A stretch of DNA of 64,000 nucleotides from Dendrolimus kikuchii (Eukaryota > Arthropoda > Insecta > Lepidoptera > Lasiocampidae). Position numbers and translations under genes: made by a program. Location of the stretch: assembly GCA_019925095.2 (NCBI GenBank), contig CM034411.1:6115501-6179500 (forward strand). Direction: 5' to 3'. The notes under the pieces were generated by a model that was given only the letters and a program-made list of their open reading frames with translations, searched no databases and was not told where the DNA came from. Shown here piece by piece: positions 25,801 through 40,000 of this stretch (position 1 is the stretch's first letter; every line of letters begins with the position of its first letter).

Positions 25801-28800
25801 TTAACAAAGATATCGTGTAACAAAGAAGTCGGTTAACAATTTTAGAAGATGTCTTTCGTATTCCCTGAGAACCACTCATCAGATCTTGACTTATTGATCA
25901 TGGGACCACTTCGGGAGTATACTCTTTTAAATAAAAAAGAGCAATAAATCGGTTCACGTTTCACATAAAAATCTCGAACATGCATCCAAAAAATTAAGTG
26001 CCTATCTATATATAGAAATTGTAATAATGGCACGCGTATATAACCTTTTTATTCAAAGAATATAGACGCTGGGCGCTCTTCAATAAGGGTTACCCTCGAT
26101 TTCCTTGTGATCCAATCAGATCCTAACATGATGACTATGGGGCCACCTCGGGAATATACACTTTCGAATAAAAAAGAATCTGTCCTCAATTGACAGAGAA
26201 ATCGCGTCATAAACGATTTTTGAGGGTTGCTCTTGATTTCACTGTGATCCACTCATCAGATCCTCACATGGTGACAATGGGACCAAAAAGAAAAACATAC
26301 AGACGATTTAAGAACCTCCTCCTTTTGAAAGTAGGTTAAAAACATCGCTTTTCTTCAATAAGGAAGGATGTTCTAATGTATTGTTACAACTCAGGTTCCG
26401 AAAAAAACAAAATCCACCTGCAGCTCTGAAACAAAGCACATTTATTACCCATTGAACCATTTGAACTAATAATATTGAAATTCTTTTATGATCGTTTTCT
26501 TTTGTTTACTTATTGGCATATGGCCTATTGTTGTATTGTAATCATTAGCCAGGTGTTACGAATTGTAAAGTAAAAGCTGATTCTAGGAAATTAGGACCAC
26601 ACTGCCGGGCGGACATATTGCATTTGTGTAGTATAAAACAATGACCTGATGGATGGGGGTGGCAGTCGAGCGAGAACCACGAGCGAAGCGAGACCGTGTA
26701 CATATCGGGAATATCTATTAGTTACGGACTTTGCGCTTTATATTTAATTACGACCCTCTGCATTACGTTTGGACTTGTTGTGTTCGGTTATATTTGTACT
26801 TGTGTTATACGTGTTTGTATAGTTCTAATAAATCCTATAGTAATTCTAACGGCATTTTAATCCGAGTCTCGCGACTCGTAACAGGATAATATTATTTTTT
26901 ATGATATGTTTTCTTTAAATACGTTATAGTTTTATCATCATTTAATAATATTGTAAATTATGTATTATTATGTGTGTTGTATTGTCCTTCGTGACTTCAC
27001 TTGCTGGTCCCAGGCGGAGGAACAGCGTTGGTCTTAATTGGTCAGCATATGCTGAGACGGTCCAATTTTAGGGCTTATTCTGTTTCCGTTTTACTGTTTG
27101 ATAATACTCTGTATTGTTTTTTGTCCTAAATAAAATATATCTTTCTTTTTTTTTTGTCTTTAATGTTCTTTGCGAGTAAGTGTATTACAAAAACTACTTT
27201 CCAGTGATTGGCCAGTGGTGGTCCGGCAGCTGCGTTCGCACCGCGACTTCTCTGTGTACTTCAGCGAGGCGGGCGCGCTGGGCTCGGGGTCCGAATCGGG
27301 CTCGGAGGCCGAGAGTCCTTTGGCCCTCGACACTACGCTACGCGTCGGCGAAAGGGCCAGATATCAGGTTGATACGTTATATTTTTATTTTCAACCGTTG
27401 AAGAGAAATACTATAGTTAGCCGTTCTTAAAAGCTCCATATGAAGTTTCGTGTAAATACTAACTTTGAAGCACTATCGAAATAATTTATATGAAATTAAA
27501 ACACTATAATTAGCTTATTTCTATTATATTATACTATCTATTACTACTATTTCTATTATATTATACTATCCGTGCAGGGACGGAGAAAGAATACAATTTC
27601 CTGCGGCCGGGCAGCCTGTCGTAAGAGGCGACTTAACAACCCACAGCCAGGTGGTAGGGCATTTGCCCGACTGGATGGCTACCACCCCTGGTCTAAAGTA
27701 TGTCGCCATAACAACCTTGCGTTGTGTTCCGGCATTAGTGACCAGGTTCCAGTTTCCCTTAAGAGAGCAGCAGCGCATTTGTAGCACCTTTGGTGTTGCA
27801 AATGCCCATAGGCGATGGTAACCACTTTCCATCAAATGGGCCGTTTGCCTGTCTGCTGATTTCCTGCAATAAAAAATATATATATATATATTCTAAAGGT
27901 ACTGGCACTGATTCGGCCGATGAAACAGTAATATAGAGTATGTCGTGTATTATTGGCGATAAGTAGCTAAGAAAATTGGTTGGTTTTCTTTCGATTTGTG
28001 ATTTCTGTGAACCTGAGGGCAACACAACATGAAACAGAGTTCAACTAACTACTTTATAAATAAATGTTATTTAATATTATAAATTTTATATAATCTATTA
28101 ACAGATTTTTTATTGGTCAGTGTTAAAAAGAAATTTATGTTAATAGTGCGAGGGAAATCTCTTGGTAGAATATCTTATGGTAGTGTAATAACTTTTGAGC
28201 AGTAAAAAAGGTGTGTTTCAAAGTGCCGTCATCTAAGCATAGCTTATTTCTTTAGAAACGTAAGGTATTTTTTTTTTAATAACACATTTTAGGGATGCCC
28301 CGATTAGGTGGAGGAGCGAGATTGAATGCTCTCTCTCTCCCAAAGAAAGATCTTCCAGCGAGGCTATTGTTGTTCCTCGCAAGCCTAGGCCCAACTATTA
28401 TTGTTGGAAATTTGTATATATTTTTTGTACGTCTCGGTAGTCGTTTTGCGACCTCAATTATTTTGTACAGCGCCATTTATTGGCTTGTCAATGTTCCACT
28501 ATAACATCATTTTATGTTAATCGATTCGGTAATGTGTGACTTCCTATATCGATTTGAATTTTTAATTGCATCATCATCAATAGTTCACGTAACTGCTAAC
28601 ATTAGTTTAATAGATGCCAAATGTGGCTTTATAGATGATTTACAATTTACTTAAGTAGAGATAACTTGAATAACTGGCGAGTTAAATACTTATCACCGTT
28701 TGGACTGTAATTTTCCAGTTAAGTTGTCGATTAACCCTCAGGTGTCGGTGGGACGATTGTCATGCACTCAATATTTTTGAAAATATATGAACTTAAAAAA

Positions 28801-31800
28801 TATTTTATACAAAAAATAAACAAGATTGTGAAAAAAAAACAGACTTATTGTAACTTGGTTTTATTTACTTGGTTGTTAAAACTTAATGACAAGTATGATA
28901 TGCACTAAGGAGCTTTTTTCAATCATCAGATAAACAATCAGATAGGGTTTATTCGAGAGATAATGTAAATTGAATTTTTCAATTGTCAGTTAGTCTATCT
29001 GCCGAATAACTGGACTTCCTGAGAAATATATTTTTCTACCGCTTTGAGGGATAGAAAAATGTTATTCAAAAAATAACTCTTAAACAAAACTATTGACTTT
29101 AATAGTTTAGTAATTAGTAGGTATATTGAGTTTTGTTTCCAGATTTTGCATAATTACGAAAATTAATTATAACATTATTATGAATATTTTTGATAGTATA
29201 CAGATGATTTGGCAATTGAATAGGACACTCTTATAAGTGACTTCATCAATCCGTTTGAGAGGAAAATTAGAACTTTAAGATCCACGCCAGATCATTTCAC
29301 TAGGTGGGATTCAAAAGAATTTCATTTTCGATTCCGACTTTCAAAAGAGTATGTGCTATATTTACTTCCTATGGTTATAGATAAAATCAAACACAAAGGT
29401 AAGTAATAAGGCTAGGCAAATAAAATAATTCCCCAATTTCTCGTGCTAAAATTGTCTGCCCTAATTCAATTCCTCAAATAAAAATCATTTGCCAAAATCG
29501 CGCTAAAAATCCCCAATTTGGAGACCCAGACTGAGATTGTCCTTTTTATCGAATTTGACGATTGATGTATTGCAAATGCTGCTCTAACGTGTGTTTCATC
29601 AGTACATTTGTTTCACCTCCCTGAATCTAGCATTATCTCAACCAATCAAATGATCGTGTGGCTTTTCGTCAGTTAAATATCAACTGAAAAAACCCATATA
29701 TTGGACAGATAAAGAGTCCGATAACTTTATTCTTTAGGTAATTATTAAACGATTTATCTGACTATTGAAAAATCGGCCCTAAATTTAACTTAAGCGTAAT
29801 AACTAATACATAATTAAAATAAATTACAACCACTAACAATGTAAAACTCATAAAAATACGATTGAGATTTAATATAGAACAAGTTTTTGGCTCTTGGAAC
29901 TTCTGGACTAACCAGTGCGGTCCTGTGGTTGGAAAGTTTGGAGCCCCGTGCTTTAGTTAGGTTTGAAATTTTCCACGGGCGAAGCTGCAAGTAAAACTGT
30001 AGTTATTTTTATATAGATAAATTGCTTATCCTAACAATTAAATACTAAATTGTCTTAGACCTTGGGCCAATCCCAGAAGATCCCATACGAAATCCTCGAG
30101 TCCAACGAGGCGGCCGCTGTCTTCAAGTCTTACTTGCACGAGGCTCAGGAGGAACAGAGGAATTACGAGTGAGTTTTCCACAATTTACTTTTAATTAATT
30201 TAGATTGCTTACTTATATAAAGATTTTGCTAGGGCTAGGGGTATTTTCGAAAATTAGTTTTTAAAAATAATCAAAACTGTCACTATCACTGTCAAATTAA
30301 ATAAGGCTACTATTATTATTATTATTATACTTACTATGATATTAGTAATTAGTAATTATAAGGCGTAATAAGTAGTGATAAGGTGTGATACTATACATGT
30401 ACTCTCTCAAGGGACAGAGGTAGACAAATTTAAAGATGGGAAGATGACATAAGAAACAGCTGGAAAATTATGGCCTCAAACAGAAAGAAACAGAATAGAA
30501 TATACTTTATTGCATAACATTAAGATACAATTCAAAAAGTTTAAGTACAAAAGACAATAGGCGGTCTTATCACTAAAAGCAATTTCTTGTAGACAACCTT
30601 AGGATGGATTAGAGAAAAATTGTGCAACATGTGGGTTTTGCAATATAACTATAAAATTTTGAAATGGCAAATATAATAAACATAGAAATAAGACAAAAAT
30701 ATACATATATTGATATATATTAATATAAATAATAGTCATAGTAACTTCATTCAATTCATAGTAACAGACTAACTTGGAAAAACTTGCAGGCGTCCTATGT
30801 CAATCAATGACCAGCTCGTTGACAGATACCTACATAGTTAAGAGTGGTAAATGAAAATAAAACAAACAGTAATTCCAGTGTTTAATAAATAGGTAAAAAT
30901 AATGTAAATCAATGTTAACAGAAATAAAGGCTTACTATTATATGTGGCGGTGGTTGGTATGTATATTCTGATCAGGAGGCTCCATTACTGCATGAATACG
31001 TAGGGTAATCGGACTAGGAGAATAAAACCACAAGGTTCATGCAATCTCTAACATTCGACTAAATGACGAAATACAATAATGCAAATGCGTATTGTGATTT
31101 AATTATGGAATCTCTAACGAAACTCCACCTGATACGTAATTCGCGAGTAAGATATCAAAAATTTAAGAGATTCTCTTCTCAAAAACTAATGGTGATGCAC
31201 TCTGTTCTCTATGGCATAACATAAAGCACTCTAGCCCGGAGTTGTGTCGGAGTGACATTGACAACTGACAGCTGTACACTGCCATTCTGAAAAAAAAATA
31301 GTAACCTGATTATAGTACAAAAATTCAAATTTTCTATCATTATTATAGAACTGTCTTCATATACAATGTGTATTGCGTGTATAAAGGTGGTGCCAGCAAT
31401 TCAAGCGGCTCCTAGAGGAGACTGGATACGTGACTCCGGGCAAACAACTGTCCGAAGTGAGGGTTCTGCTCATGGGAAGGGAATGCTATGAGGCTTTGTC
31501 CGAGGAGCAACAGCAGCGGGTCTACGATCAGCACCAGAGGCAGATACAGCGACGGGCGAAGCATAATTTGCAGGTGAATATTATGTTATTTTATCATAAA
31601 ACTTGAATATGAATCTTCTTCTGCAAGCAGACGGTTTCCGCAATTCGTTGCCTATTTTGCGTGTAAGGGTGATTGGGTGACTACCATCTAGTCGAGGTCC
31701 TACAAGAAGTCCACTAGCTTCTTAACGTTTTTTAAAGTTTTTATAATACAAATAAAATTTTGAAGAAAAATAATTTTGAGATTTGTTCGGGAAATACGGA

Positions 31801-34800
31801 AATCGTATAATTTTGTGTGTTTATCCATCTCTTACTTTCTATATGCACAAAAGGTCGTAAATCCTTTAGGGCCTTTTTCTATATTTCATATTGCTATGGT
31901 GTACTCGGAGAATCTATAATCCTTTTATTCCTTGTAGAAGACATTTTTTAATTTACCTTTGGTGTTTAAATAGTCTGTAACTTTTTTAGTGGTTGTGTTA
32001 ATTGATCACTTTCCTTTGGGTGCTTTTTAATTGATCACTGTCCTTTGTTAACCTTCTAAGACGGAACCACCACAAATTTGTTGCCGAACTGTCACACACG
32101 GTTGATTGGGAAGCAACACAAATTTGTGGTCAAATACAGATAATTGAAACGAACGTTGAACTGACGCTTTCTCCGTCTAACTACATAGAATTTGTAGTAG
32201 AGTAAAAGAGACGATATAATATTCTCTTGGTTTTGGCGCGGCAATTTTGATGGAACTTTTGGAAAAAAGTAATATTTTTGGTCCCCGTTTGAGGGTTAAT
32301 CGCTAAACCCTTAGTGTTCACGGCCGGGCTTCGAGTAAGACATTATAAAGTTTTATTTTTCGTTCTCGCTGCAAGTTCTGGAAGTCATGTTGTTTTGAAT
32401 TAAAGCTTTCCAAGTTGAGAATTCTACGGAATGGCCTGTTCGTATTGGGGGGGTTCATGTTTATTTTGCAAATATATACGGTCCGCCCAGTAGCACAGGG
32501 TTAGTTGAGTTTCAACTGCGATTGAGGCGTTAAGTTCAAAGTACATTCGGAACAGGAATCTCACACCTTACTCTCACTCTTACGGTTTGGACTTCATCTC
32601 TTTGATTGTGTTTCTGCGAACTATAAATTGTGTATGTATGTAGTTAAACTAAAGTTTGTGAACTTTCAGTCCGCATTTAAATTCGAATGTAACAATGTAT
32701 ATTTTACATGGATTTTTTTTGTGCAAATGTTTCTTGCATTGTTGTTCTCAGGAGTTGCTTTTGGAGCATGCAGACTTATTCTACCATTTCAAGAGTATAT
32801 CACCAACTGGAACTATCACTCAAGAGGACATAAAGGAGATCACTGATGTGTTACAGGACGATTTTAGGTAATTATTCTTGCTTAGTTCCTTTTAGGGTTC
32901 CGATAAAAAGAGACCTTTATGTTCTCTCCTTGGTGTCTGTGTGTCTGTATACTACAGATGATTAGCTCAGGTACTGCTGTGGCTAACACAGGTTTACAAT
33001 TTACTTGACGCTGATTCTTAATTATATCAAACAACAAATAAATTGTTGTGGAAAACATTTATTTCTTTGTCTTAATAGCTTATTTTATAATGAACTTAAG
33101 ATAGTGATGTCTTAGTGATTTATGTATTTGTCGCACACCAATGGCGTTGATTCGAATTTTACCGAGTAAGTATGCACCGCTTAGGTAGTCTTCTGATCGA
33201 ATGCCCATTTTCTTACAATTGCCTGCTAATTTTAAAGGTAAATATTATAAGGAAACCTATATCGGCGAGTTTTACCTATGTTTATAATTCACTGATCTAC
33301 CTGAAACAACTTCAGATACTGGATGGCTCAAGCTCACTGCTTGGATGTCTATAATAATAGTCCACAGACGAATAAAATTTTGTTGCGATTCGTTTTGCCA
33401 CTTATCCGTTTGCATTCGTTTTTTCACTTCTCCGTTGAAGTTTCACTTCTACTATGTGTCCCAGCACACATTTCGATTTTTCGCAGGTTTACTGCAAATT
33501 ATGATTTGTTTAGGTTAGGTACATTTTAATGAATGCATTTTTTATTTAAAAATATTTTATTTTACACTCTAAAATAATTGTTTAAAATACCTTTTGCAAC
33601 AAAAAATATAGTTAGGTATAAATGTCGCTTACGATAAAATGGCGGTGAAAGCTCGATATGTTGATGCACTAATTAGGTACTTTTTATTTACATGTACCAG
33701 ATACAAAATGTTGGATCGTATGGAGCAGGATCGCAAATTGCTGTTGTTCCAACACCTCGGCTTTGTTCACTGTCCCATGAGGGAACACTGCCCGGCTGGA
33801 TCCAACTGTCTCGATGGGACACTACCGCTCATACTCAACACAAGAGTCGGGTGAGTTATTCTTCTCGTACCACTTGCTAGTTATTTTTCATGTTGTCACC
33901 GACCTCAAACTAAAAACTAAGAAATAAATATTTAACCAATTTCTTTCTCGACGATCTTGAAGTCTGTGTCAAGTAAAACATAAAAAAAACAACAACGAAC
34001 TTATAAAAATATAAAATACTTTTTAATTGCGCAAATACTTGAAATGCTTTAAAAATAATATATTAAGCGCCTGTAGAAATTATACTACTGGCACGCGTAA
34101 ACAAGTTTGCCATCTCACTCTTCGTTATAGACGCTCTTCGACAAGGGTTGCTCTCGTTTTCCCTGGGATCTACTCATCAGATACTGACTTGGTTACCATG
34201 GGAGTACCCCGGGAGTATACACTTCCGAATAAGAATAAAATAAAAATCCGTCCATAAATGACGGCGAAATCGCGTAACAAATATACAAAAAAATAAAAAA
34301 ATTGACGAATTGAAAACCTCCTTCTTTTGGAAGTCGGTAAAAAATGAATTGAATAAATGAATTGAGTCATTGAAATGAATAAATGCAATGTATTGTTACG
34401 AGTAGCGGGACTCGAATTAAAATGCCGTTAGAATTATTATAGAATTTATTAGAACTATACAAACACGTACAAAAATAACCGAACACAACAAATCCAAACG
34501 TAATGCAGAAGGTCGTAATTCAATAAAACGCGCAAAGTCCGTCAATATTAGATTCCCAAATATACACACGTCACGCCTTGATCGTGGATCTCGATCAACT
34601 GACACCCTCTCTCAATCAGGTCATCCTTTTATACTGCACAAATGCAAATGTGCCCGCCTGGCAACGTGACCGAATTTCCTAAAATCGGCTTGTACTTTAT
34701 AATTCGTAACACCTGGCTAATGAGGCAGCCTGCGAACGACCGTAAACGAGTACAATAGAACAATAGGCTGTTTTTCACAATACTAGAAACGTATGCCAAT

Positions 34801-36976
34801 AAATAAGTAAGTAAAAGAAGACGATCATAAAAGGATTACAATTAGTTCAAATGCCGACAGGTAATAAAATGTGCTTTTACAGACTGTACGTGGAATTTGT
34901 CTTTGTCGAAGCCTAAGTTGTAACAGTATATTAAATTAAACAATTTAGTTACCTACATGTATTAATTCATTATTAAAACTTTCATACATACATATTTATT
35001 TCATTTGTTTTATTAGCATCTGCCAGCAATACTTCCTTGAAGTTTCCGTGACGACAACTTATTTGTTAGTGAACTGCAAATGGCCGCATAAATGCGATTG
35101 CAGCGTCATTTTTCGGGTTAATAATCCTTTCCGTTTGCAACACCAGAGGGGGAAAATGTGTTGCCAGCCTTTAGGATGGGACAAAGGAGATAAGATAGGG
35201 GGATGGGATAAGAGAATAAGTAAAGGGCATGGGATAGATGGGATGGGATAAAATATATCCTAAGTGTTGAGTGTATCGAGATGCTTTTTTTATTGCAGAG
35301 TTCAGCAGACAGGCAGACGGCCCACCTGATGGAAAGCGGTTATCATCGCCTATGGACATTTGTAACACCAAAGTGCTACAAATACAATGCTCTGCTGCTG
35401 GCGGCATACTCTAGACCAGGGGTGGTAGCCATTCGGACGGGTAAATACCCTACTACCTGGCTGTGAAGTGTTGTGTCGCCTCTTACAACAGGCCAACTGG
35501 CCGCAGGAAATTGTATTCTTTCTCCGTTTCTGCACGAATAAAGGTCACATGTTCGAGATTCATTTAAATTAGTTTTAATAACTGTTGCAGGTCGTTGACA
35601 TCGACGGGCGAGTCGCAATGCCTGGCCGGTCCACCGGCTGCACCTTGGGCTCTCACCACGGACTCTAATCAGATCAACATAATCGTATTAGGGGTGAGTT
35701 TTATTTCAGGGTTACGTAAATATTTTGGCAAAAATAGTGCTTTTATTTTGTTGCCAGTGCAAGGCAAACAGGCAGACCACTTGAGGAAAGTGGATACCGC
35801 CGCGTATGGACCCTTACAACACTAGTGGCGTCCAACACATTGGTGCTGTTCAAGAATTTTATATGCTTTTATTCTCATTATACTATATATCACTTGTCTT
35901 AAGTGCCATATCTTATTGGATGCTATGTCAGCGAATCCAGCAGCGCTTCCGTAGCTACCCTTGGCTTCCGTGTGACGCCAAAACTAGCCGCCAAATTGAT
36001 GCCAGAGGTCGAAGAGATCGTGATCGTTATCCTATACCGTCGTAGGCAAATTAAAAGAAAAAATCTTTCGGTATCGGACGCCATTTTAAATCTTAATAAA
36101 ACAGTAAGTTTATTAGACACGACGTTTGGCGATAGGCGTCGTAGCTGGCGGCCGAATGAGATAGCAGTGATTCATACGCTATTCTCTTGAAAGCGCCACC
36201 AGTGTGGCGTCGCCGTCAAAACAGGCCCAGCGGGCAGGCGGGTTGGCGGCGACGGCAAACTGGCGCCGACGCCAAGCCGTCGCCAAGTGAGGTAGGATTA
36301 GGTACGTTGTAATACATGGTTCGGGCATGATGAAAGAATGACTAAACAGATATACAATGCAAAAGTGGATGGAGCAGCAGTCGTGGAAGGCCACGACACA
36401 CCTTCCATGATCAAATTGATCGTGTACTAGCGGAAGGTGATGTCAGGAGTCTTAAGAACAAATGAGCGTGCATGACAAGGGTTATGAATGTGAAAGAAGC
36501 AAGTGAGGTGTGTAAGAAGAAGCCTAATTGGCGCTCTGTTGTTCGTTCCTACCCCGCAAGGGAACTGGCGTGAAGTTATGTATGTATGTAATACAATTTG
36601 ACATGTTTTGATTGGCGGCGCTGCTGGCGTCGCTGCCATGGCATCCTAATGAGATATAGCCCTCACAAAGCAAATTTATAAAAAAGAATAACATGTAAAA
36701 ATATGCTTGTATTAAGATAATGAAAATATACTGATCAATTTACCTATGACATAATTATTAATTGTAATTATGTAGGTAACAAATGTTATTGTACGATCTC
36801 ATTGGGCGAACTGTTGCTTCTTCATTCCATTCAAATCACGTACCTACACACACACATGTAGTCACTTACACTCACACAAACACACATCGCGCGCTCATAG
36901 CTGCGAATGACACTTAAAATCGTTATTTTTTGTTATTTTTAGTGTTATGTTCGTTATATTTGCAATGTATCCTGTG

Positions 36977-37053
<77 letters not shown>

Positions 37054-40000
37054 ATATATATATAATTGAAATCCATGTATTTAGTGACTCGTCATGATAT
37101 CTCAGGAACTATAATACCTATAGACTCAAAATTTGGCATGGACCTTCCTTTCGCCAAGTAGAGGTCAGCTAAGAACGGATTTTAGAGCACGCGAAGCGGG
37201 CGGGTATCAGCTAGTACTATAATATACTTCATTGTCTTCTGGTGGGAGTTGTCACCGCAGCATAGTTTTCTCGATCGACTGCCTCCTCCCTCAATCGGGC
37301 CATTGCTTTATACTACACAAATACAATAAGCCCGCCCGGCGGCGTGGAACGAATTTCCTAGAATCAGCTTGTACTTTAAATCCGTAACACCTGGCTTATA
37401 ATTACAATACAACAATAGGCCGTATGCCAATAAGTAAACAAAAGAAGACAATCATAAAAGAATTTCAATGTTATTAGTTCAAATGCCGACGGGTAATAAA
37501 TGTGCTTTGTTTCAGATATGCAGGTGGATTTTGTGTTTGCCGGTACCTGAGTTGTAACATTATTCTACTTTCTTTCTCTTTTCTTTCAACTCGTTTATAA
37601 AAGGTCTTCCATAATATGTTGGGTACAGTTTTGTTAGTGTTTTGTACTTTTATAGCTGGAAGGTATAGCGGGTGAGTTCGGCAAGCGTTTGTTGGCCGGC
37701 TGCGATTCGGAGCGACGCGTCTCCGTTCAGGGCACGATGTGGCGAGTGGAGCACAGGGTCCGGACTGACGACTTCAGCGCTGAAACAACCTCCATAGACG
37801 ATTTTGCACCTAACGGTTAGTTTTCACCATAGATGCGTTCGAGTATTGACCTGGTCATATTATTTTTCAACACACTAACTCAAACGGCCACTCGTGTAAA
37901 TTCTAATTTTGTTCTCTAGAGAAGAAAAGTGTTTTGAATGTATAACGCCGCTTATTAATGAACTTGTATTCAATTTCATTTTAAAGTGGGGGTTTTTAAA
38001 TAAAATGTTTTTTCTTTTGTTTGTTCTGACTCCATACATATTTTTGGTTGAATATAGATTATTTCAGTTATATTGGTTTTTTTCATAATTGTTTTTATTT
38101 ATTGGCCAAAAAGTCTATGTACTCCGTACGCAACGGGGTTTTTATACTAGTAGCTTAATGTATGTGAAAAAAATAATAAATAATCTTTTCCAGGTTATTT
38201 CTGTGTATATCAAGATCAAGAATCATTCGAATACATCAGGGGATGTGCTGAGAAAACTCTATTGTCAAGTCTCCAAGAAGATAAACTGCCTTTCCAGGTG
38301 TGTATTTAATAGACAGAATAGAGGGACCAGTGAATAGGGAAATAATGGACAATCTAATCAATTGAGATACTTTTTATCATTTTACAAAATATCGCAGCTT
38401 CATAAATTTCAGTGTACAAAGTTGTGACGTCATAACTTTGTATAAGCATTATCGTTCAAACAGTAATTCAGATTATTTCCATCATCATATTTTAAAACTG
38501 AGATCGTATGATCCGCCTTGGGTAAGTATTATATAGGTAGGTATACTGTTCGTCCCCCCTGATAATGGGGAAGGCCCATGTCCTTCAGTGGGAACTTGTG
38601 GTCTGTCATTATCTATACTTAGTCTGGCCACAAATACTGTTACAATTAAAAAGAAACAAAATATTACATTTGAATTAGAATCTGTCATTTTTATATGATT
38701 GTTCATTGTGTTTTCTTATTTTGGCGTCAATACATTGTACAACATTTTGCGATATTAAAATGGAGTGGGGCGATAAAGAGAACCGAATCGCAGTGATTGC
38801 ATTACACAAAGTAGGTATGGAGTCAAATGCAATTTTTCAAACTCTCCATATGCTTGGTATTAGTCAAATGTTTGTGTACCGGGCTATTAATAGGTACAAT
38901 GAGACCTCCTCTGTTTGTGACAGAAAAAGATCTGGCCGTCCACGTAGTGTTCGTATGAAAAAGGTCTTCAAAACAGTAAGGGAAAGAATTCGAAGAAATC
39001 ATGTCCGAAAGCAAAAGATTTTATCTCAAGAGACAATAATATCACCTAGAACCATGTCGCGTATTTTAAAATATGACTTAGGACTTGCAGCCTATGAGAG
39101 ACGCACTGGTCATTTCTTAACTCATAATTTAAAAAAGAATAGGGTGGTAAAATCGAAACAACTACTGAAGCGGTACGCAAAGGGAGGTCACAGAAAAATT
39201 TTGTTTATGGATGAGAAATTTTTTACAATCGAGCAACATTTTAACAAACAAAATGACATTATTTATGCTCAAAGCTCTAAGGAAGCTTCTCAATTAGTCG
39301 ACAGAGTGCAACGTGGGCATTATCCGCCTTCAGTGATGGTTTGGTGGGGTGTTAGCTATGAAGGAGTGACTGAGCCATATTTTTGTGAAAAAGGTATCAA
39401 AACATCGGCACAAGTGTATCAAGATATCATTCTTGAGAAGGTAGTTACGCCCCTTAACAGCACCATGTTCAATAACCAAGAATGGTCCTTCCAGCAACAC
39501 TCGGCGCCGGGTCATAAAGCTCGGTCCACGCAGTCCCGGTTGGAAACGAACGTTTCGGACTTCACCAGAGCTGAAGACTGACCGACGTCTAGTCCCGCTT
39601 AATCTTAATCCGCTGGATTATGATTTATGGTTAGTTTTAGAGAGTACGGCTTGCTCTAAACGCCGTGATAATTTGGAGTCCCTAAAACAATCCATACGAT
39701 CGGCAGTGAAGAATTTTCCCATGGAAAGAGTGCGTGCTTCTATTGATAACTGGCCTCAACGCTTAAAGGACTGTATTGCAGCCAATGGAGACCACTTCGA
39801 ATAAGCTTTTTATATTTTAAATAGTTTTATATTTATGTATTAAACTAACACACTGTAAAACTTATAAATGTTATTTGTAATAGAAAAAAAATATCTTTGT
39901 TACAATATTTATAGCAAGACTAAGTATATATATATAATTCCTTGGTGTTGCGTCACGATATATCCACCAATTTATTAGTGTATAGTTTGGTACAGTTAAA

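Noticed and set aside
27566..27835. Short open frames of 60-110 codons that recur at many places (with [13 protein letters not shown] or [19 protein letters not shown])
   Set aside because: They are frames of the SINE-like family A repeat, conserved by copying and not by coding function.
28294..28504. Open frame of 69 residues with hydrophobic segments
   Set aside because: No start context, no family resemblance and no supporting splice sites in phase with the host gene.
36179..36394. GC-rich stretch as a possible gene
   Set aside because: No domain motif; the surrounding sequence is repeat-like and the frames are short.
36982..37058. Long (TA)n as a regulatory site
   Set aside because: A plain microsatellite; nothing else in the sequence supports regulation.
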